In this document: positions 34,406 to 37,619 of the stretch, in pieces
How positions within the stretch are numbered: the first letter of the stretch is position 1
Layout: each line of letters starts with the position of its first letter
Source of the DNA: Vulcanimicrobiia bacterium
GTDB lineage: Bacteria; Vulcanimicrobiota; Vulcanimicrobiia; Vulcanimicrobiales; Vulcanimicrobiaceae
Assembly: GCA_024281075.1 (NCBI GenBank)
Contig: JAMXLK010000159.1
Span: 1 to 37,619 of the forward strand
Reading direction: 5' to 3'
Length of the DNA stretch: 37,619 nt
Translations under genes and position numbers: made by a program
The notes under the pieces: model-generated
Told to the model about the DNA's origin: nothing
The model's database searches: none
What the model saw: only the letters and a program-made list of their open reading frames with translations

Positions 34406-35431
34406 GTGAAGGCTTTGCGAGCCGCGGCAATGCCCGCAGCGCTCGCTCTTTTGATTGCCGCGTCGTCGGACGATCTGCGCGGCACGCTGCAATCCACGGC
34501 CGCATCGTACTATCGTCACGCGGCCGTCGTGGCGAGCATCGCCGGCGCGGACACGACGATGGATTATTACGACCGTCTCGTGGACGATGCGGCGATGCTT
34601 GGTGAGCGGCCGCCGATCCGTTATCCGACCGGACTTTGGGACGATACCGTGCGAGCCGCCTCGCAGCTCGATTTGAGCCTTGCGACGCAGTTATTGCAGC
34701 AATCGTACCAACCGATGGCGGCCATACGGGGGCTCGGCGAGACGTTGGTGCGCTCGAGTAAAGACGGCACCATGCAACCCGTCGCCGTTTACGTTCCGGC
34801 GTCTTACTCGGCGCAGAAGCCCGCCGCGTTGATGGTCTTCTTGCACGGGAATCAGCAGGCCGAGTCGCACCTGTTGGCTCCGCAGTATCTGCGCGACCTC
34901 GCGGAGCGTAGCGGCACCATCGTCGTCGCGCCGTACGGACGCGGCGCCTACGATTTTCGTGACGTCGAAAGCGACGTCGATGATGCATACGAGGCGGCCG
35001 GCCGAGCGTTCGCGATCGATCCACGCAAGCGCTATCTGGCCGGCTATTCTATGGGAGGGTTCTCGGTGTTTCGGCTGGCGCCAATGCATCCCGCAGCGTG
35101 GTCGGCCGTTATGTCGATTGCCGGTTCGCTGTTGCAGTCGCGTTCCGGCCGGCTGCTCTCGGCGATGCCGGAGAACGTTCGCTACTACATCGTAACCGGT
35201 TCCAGGGACGATAACGTCCCGACGCTATGGCCGACCGAGACGGCGATTTTCCTTCGCGAGACCGGACGGCCGGTTTCGTTTTACTCACAGCGCGACGGAA
35301 CGCACGCGCTCTTCACGCTCCAGCCCGCGCTCTCGCAGGCGTGGAGCGATATGGAGCGAGGCATCGTTCGCGCTCCGTCCGGCCTGACGGGCGCGCCGAA
35401 CTTACCGGAGGCGGCTCCGGACTCCAAGTAA
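34406..35431 (+). CDS. Exported alpha/beta hydrolase (esterase/PHB-depolymerase-like)
   Basis: The 341-aa protein has an N-terminal hydrophobic segment (about residues 9-20) and a roughly 85-residue helical N-terminal region, followed by an alpha/beta hydrolase domain. The oxyanion loop is FLHGN (145-149), the nucleophile is S215 in GYSMGG, D268 or D269 in GSRDDNVP is the acid and H300 in RDGTH the base. Spacing is like that of feruloyl-esterase, PHB-depolymerase or predicted peptidase groups (e.g. LpqC). The substrate is unknown. The start is a GTG at 34406 with no strong ribosome binding site. It is followed after 68 bases by the ECF sigma gene. Confidence 0.85.
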   Translation: MKALRAAAMPAALALLIAASSDDLRGTLQSTAASYYRHAAVVASIAGADTTMDYYDRLVDDAAMLGERPPIRYPTGLWDDTVRAASQLDLSLATQLLQQSYQPMAAIRGLGETLVRSSKDGTMQPVAVYVPASYSAQKPAALMVFLHGNQQAESHLLAPQYLRDLAERSGTIVVAPYGRGAYDFRDVESDVDDAYEAAGRAFAIDPRKRYLAGYSMGGFSVFRLAPMHPAAWSAVMSIAGSLLQSRSGRLLSAMPENVRYYIVTGSRDDNVPTLWPTETAIFLRETGRPVSFYSQRDGTHALFTLQPALSQAWSDMERGIVRAPSGLTGAPNLPEAAPDSK

Positions 35432-35499
35432 ATCCGGGCGGCGCCGTGGCGCGTTGAGTACGGAAGTGCGAAACGGCGATACCAGCGAAGAACGACCAC

Positions 35500-36033
35500 G
35501 TGGAAGAGGCAGGCCGGCTCATGGAGCGAGTGCGGGCCCGTGATGCCGACGCATTTGAGGTGCTGTACGACCAATATCACCGCCTGGTCTACGGCGTGGC
35601 ATTTCGCGTGCTCTCCGATGCAACCGCCGCCGAAGATGTGACGCAAGCGGTCTTCCTGCGGATCTGGAGCGATCCGGCGCTTTTTCGCGACGGGAATTTC
35701 GGAGCGTGGGTCGCGCGCATCGCTCGCAACCGCGCGTACGATATCCTGCGCAGCCGCGCGCTGCACCCGCAGAGTGAACTCCCGGAAACGCTGCCGATCG
35801 AAGATGCCATCGAAGAGACGGTGCTGGCGAACATCAACGGCGAACGCGTGCGCCTGGCACTCGAGCAGCTTCCGCCGGAACAACGTGAGCCGATCGAGCT
35901 CGGATTCTTCGGCGGCATCACGCACGATCAGATTGCGCGCACGACGGGCCAACCGCTTGGAACCGTCAAGACGCGCATTCGTACGGGCCTGCGGAGATTA
36001 CGCGCTGCGCTGCAAGAAACGGTGACGGTATGA
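35500..36033 (+). CDS. ECF-type RNA polymerase sigma factor
   Basis: This 177-aa sigma-70 family factor of group 4 (ECF) directs RNA polymerase to a small set of promoters. Region 2 (about 12-85) includes FEVLYDQYHRLVYGVAFRVL and the -10 recognition helix DVTQAVFLRIW; region 4 (about 118-170) includes the LPPEQREPIELGFFGGITHD helix and the recognition helix TGQPLGTVKTRIRTGLRRLR. The start is GTG 35500. Its stop overlaps the anti-sigma gene (ATGA), as usual for such pairs. It is probably held inactive by that protein until an envelope or redox signal frees it, as in SigK/RskA. Confidence 0.94.
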   Translation: MEEAGRLMERVRARDADAFEVLYDQYHRLVYGVAFRVLSDATAAEDVTQAVFLRIWSDPALFRDGNFGAWVARIARNRAYDILRSRALHPQSELPETLPIEDAIEETVLANINGERVRLALEQLPPEQREPIELGFFGGITHDQIARTTGQPLGTVKTRIRTGLRRLRAALQETVTV

Positions 36034-36749
36034 CGCCGCACGACGAACTGCTCGACAACGTCGCAGCGTATGCCCTCGGCGTTTTACCGGCGGCCGAGGC
36101 GGCCGACGTCGAAGCGCATCTGCAGACCTGCGAGCAATGCCGGGCGGAATACCGCGACCTGCGCCCGGCGGTTACGGCAGTCGCTTATTCGGCGGAGGCG
36201 TGCGCGGACCCGACCGTTGGCGGGGTGACCGCGAGCCCGCTGCTCAAGGCTCGCATCATGCGTCGCGTTCGCGCTGAAACGGCGTCGCAGCGGAAAGCGC
36301 CGAGGTATTCGCCGGCGTACGTTTTGGCAGCGGCGTGCCTTGCGGTCGCCATTCTCGTCGGCCTCGTGAATCTGTCGCTCAGCCGCAAGCTCAACCGCGA
36401 GGTAGCGCAAAGCGCTCTACAATCGCAGACCATCGCGGACCTCACCGCCCCCGACTCGCGACGCTATGAGTTTTCCGACGGTATGGTGGTCATGCGCGGC
36501 GATCGCGTCTATCTGACCATGCACGATATGCACGCGCCGCCGCCGGGCCACGTCTATCAGGCTTGGACGCTCGCGCGCGGCGCGAAGCGCATGGCGCCGT
36601 CGATGACGTTTGCACCCGGCAACGGTGGTGTCGCGTTCGTGAAGTTGCCCGAATCGGCGACGAACATCGCAGCCGTCGCCGTAAGCGTGGAGCCGGAGGG
36701 CGGCTCTTTGCAGCCGACCACCAAACCAATCGCCGTCGTTAAAATCTAA
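36030..36749 (+). CDS. Anti-sigma factor with zinc-binding domain, RskA type
   Basis: The 239-aa membrane protein pairs with the sigma factor just upstream. The N-terminus carries the anti-sigma zinc finger motif HxxxCxxC (H30, C34, C37), followed by a cytoplasmic linker, one membrane helix (about 95-117) and a periplasmic RskA-like domain (YEFSDGMVVMRGDRVYLTMHD to end). In Mycobacterium, RskA binds SigK until its membrane part is cleaved after a redox signal. The zinc motif suggests the same thiol-sensitive control here; cleavage by a site-2 or other protease is an inference. Confidence 0.93.
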   Translation: MTPHDELLDNVAAYALGVLPAAEAADVEAHLQTCEQCRAEYRDLRPAVTAVAYSAEACADPTVGGVTASPLLKARIMRRVRAETASQRKAPRYSPAYVLAAACLAVAILVGLVNLSLSRKLNREVAQSALQSQTIADLTAPDSRRYEFSDGMVVMRGDRVYLTMHDMHAPPPGHVYQAWTLARGAKRMAPSMTFAPGNGGVAFVKLPESATNIAAVAVSVEPEGGSLQPTTKPIAVVKI

Positions 36750-36750
36750 T

Positions 36751-36799
36751 CTGTGTCACCCTGACCCTTCGACTTCGCTCAGGGCGAAGGGCGACACAG
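36751..36799. repeat. Dispersed intergenic repeat, copy 2, forming a hairpin
   Basis: CTGTGTCACCC (36751-36761) pairs with GGGCGACACAG (36789-36799) with one mismatch, and an inner CCCTTCG/CGAAGGG pair can form instead. Its sequence, read in inverse, shares the CCTGAGCGAAG and TCGAAGGG elements with the repeat at 28835-28879. It lies two bases after the anti-sigma stop and can act as its terminator. The remainder of the gap (36800-36880) is the leader of the next gene. Confidence 0.68.
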
Positions 36800-36832
36800 G
36801 ATTACTAAATCCAAACTTCCTTCTCAATCGTT

Positions 36833-36874
36833 CTTTCCGAGAATCGATACGCTCCAGAGCTTCTGCTCGGAAAG
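36833..36874 (+). promoter_or_regulatory. Leader hairpin that covers the ribosome binding site
   Basis: CTTTCCGAG (36833-36841) pairs perfectly with CTCGGAAAG (36866-36874) around a 24-base loop. The right arm carries most of the AAAGGA ribosome binding site of the gene starting at 36881. Folded, it would hide the site from ribosomes; a temperature, protein or ligand effect could open it. No match to a known riboswitch is seen. Confidence 0.42.
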
Positions 36875-36880
36875 GAAATC

Positions 36881-37498
36881 ATGAATAAGGTGCGATTGAC
36901 CGCCGCTCTTGTGGTCGCTCTTGCTGCGGCCGGTACGGCGGTTGCATCGGCAAAGCTCATGCCGAACATCGTCAACGAACCGACTCGGTTCGGCGGATCT
37001 TGCTGCGTTTATACCGGCGCGCCGGCGCTCGCGGTCACGCTCTCAATGGTCGAGGCCGGCGGCGGCCCGAATAATTTCAATACGGTGACGCTGCTCAAGA
37101 CGCTCACCGGTCCGCTCTTCAATCCCGAAGTCGCCAAACTCACCAAGGAGTACGGTAACGCGCAGGTCGCGCAGTTTTTGAAGACGTTCGACTTCGTCGT
37201 CAACGATTCGCTGCGGATCGTCACCATGAAGAAAATCGCATTGCCGAGCCAGCCGAATCCCGACCCGAAAGACGGTAAAGCGCTCGCTGCTTCACTCTGG
37301 CAAGCGGGTCAGACCGGCGAAGGATTCAATGTGGAAGTCATGCTGGACCGCGCGGTCTCGCATCCGATTCACGTCACGGTGATGAAAGACATCGACGCTA
37401 AGTATGGCCTCGCGGCCGATGCGCAGTACCACGCGATCCTCACGACCGCGATGAAGGACCTCGCCGGAGCGTATCACCTCAACGCCTCGAATATGTAA
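36881..37498 (+). CDS. Exported protein of unknown function downstream of the ECF/anti-sigma pair
   Basis: The 205-aa protein has a clear signal peptide (about residues 5-23, cleavage after VASA) and a soluble mature domain. Near its start are a vicinal cysteine pair (SCC, 40-42) and a GGGPNNFNTVTLL loop, with an acidic and lysine-rich helical C-terminal half. I recognise no family; the general outline (secreted, helical, next to an ECF sigma/RskA pair) recalls the secreted targets of SigK in actinobacteria, but the sequence is not of that fasciclin type. The ATG at 36881 has an AAAGGA site five bases upstream, part of a hairpin. Confidence 0.75.
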   Translation: MNKVRLTAALVVALAAAGTAVASAKLMPNIVNEPTRFGGSCCVYTGAPALAVTLSMVEAGGGPNNFNTVTLLKTLTGPLFNPEVAKLTKEYGNAQVAQFLKTFDFVVNDSLRIVTMKKIALPSQPNPDPKDGKALAASLWQAGQTGEGFNVEVMLDRAVSHPIHVTVMKDIDAKYGLAADAQYHAILTTAMKDLAGAYHLNASNM

Positions 37499-37546
37499 TC
37501 AAGCAAAGAAGGGCGGGGCGGCGCGCGACGACGAATCCGCGGCCCC

Positions 37547-37619
37547 ATGCTGCGATATCGTTTGACCGTTGCCGCCCTGATCGTTGTCTCGCTGAACCTC
37601 CACATTGCTGCTTCGGCCG
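37547..37619 (+). CDS. Start of an exported protein, cut by window edge
   Basis: From ATG 37547 the frame reads MLRYRLTVAALIVVSLNLHI and then AASA, a typical signal peptide, and remains open to the window end (24 codons). Nothing of the mature protein is visible, so no family can be given. The gap of 48 bases from the preceding stop would allow one operon with it. Confidence 0.45.
   Translation, partial: MLRYRLTVAALIVVSLNLHIAASA

Overview
The window is about 37.6 kb of GC-rich, gene-dense DNA. It holds 38 protein genes that I can support to varying degrees, three of them (the proline-rich 34039 ORF, the edge-cut 37547 gene and the short 1920 gene) only weakly. I see no RNA genes, CRISPR arrays, insertion sequences or prophage. 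No gap exceeds about 130 bases. Many gene pairs share start/stop codons (GTGA, TGATG, ATGA), and several convergent pairs overlap at their 3' ends by up to 68 bases. A TamB homologue and an RND pump point to a diderm (outer-membrane) bacterium. The GC-rich coding style, the many secreted lipoprotein beta-propellers and the PF04185 phosphoesterases fit an uncultured or little-studied lineage such as Candidatus Eremiobacterota (WPS-2). That placement is inference from gene style; no marker gene in the window proves it.

Layout. 1-1292: PF04185 phosphoesterase lipoprotein, cut just before its stop. 1375-1923: secreted protein of unknown function. 1920-8329 (minus): an envelope operon running tamB, an Ala-rich helical periplasmic protein, a carboxypeptidase-regulatory-like protein and a 102-aa protein. 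8406-9896: an RsbW-like/GNAT fusion. 9880-11427 (minus): a Kelch-type propeller lipoprotein. 11548-16905: a cluster holding a UBP-type zinc finger, a small secreted protein, an RND pump without an adaptor gene, a minimal four-helix diheme cytochrome b, a PadR regulator and an OsmC protein. 17020-19379: aquaporin Z, exonuclease III and a CPBP intramembrane protease. 19429-20592: propeller lipoprotein. 20611-24258: SixA phosphatase (minus), a PLP trans-sulfuration enzyme, a secreted protein and a class A beta-lactamase-fold serine hydrolase. 24255-27407 (minus): operon of phosphoesterase, propeller lipoprotein and PhzF-like protein. 27451-28806 (minus): DHA2 drug efflux transporter. 28891-30680: proline dehydrogenase and a DapA-family aldolase. 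30630-32096 (minus): PQQ-type propeller. 32167-33995: VIT1/CCC1-type transporter and an ArsP-type permease with a His-rich loop. 34039-35431: a weak proline-rich ORF and an alpha/beta hydrolase. 35500-37498: ECF sigma factor, RskA-type anti-sigma factor and a secreted protein whose ribosome binding site lies in a hairpin. 37547-end: start of another exported protein.

The most interesting region is 11.5-17.0 kb. Two copies of the same palindrome (ATTACT, 9 bases, AGTAAT) lie at the divergent RND/cytochrome b promoter and just upstream of the small secreted protein. The PadR gene next door is the obvious candidate to bind them. Together with OsmC this looks like a small envelope redox or toxic-compound response regulon, which to my knowledge has not been described in this arrangement.
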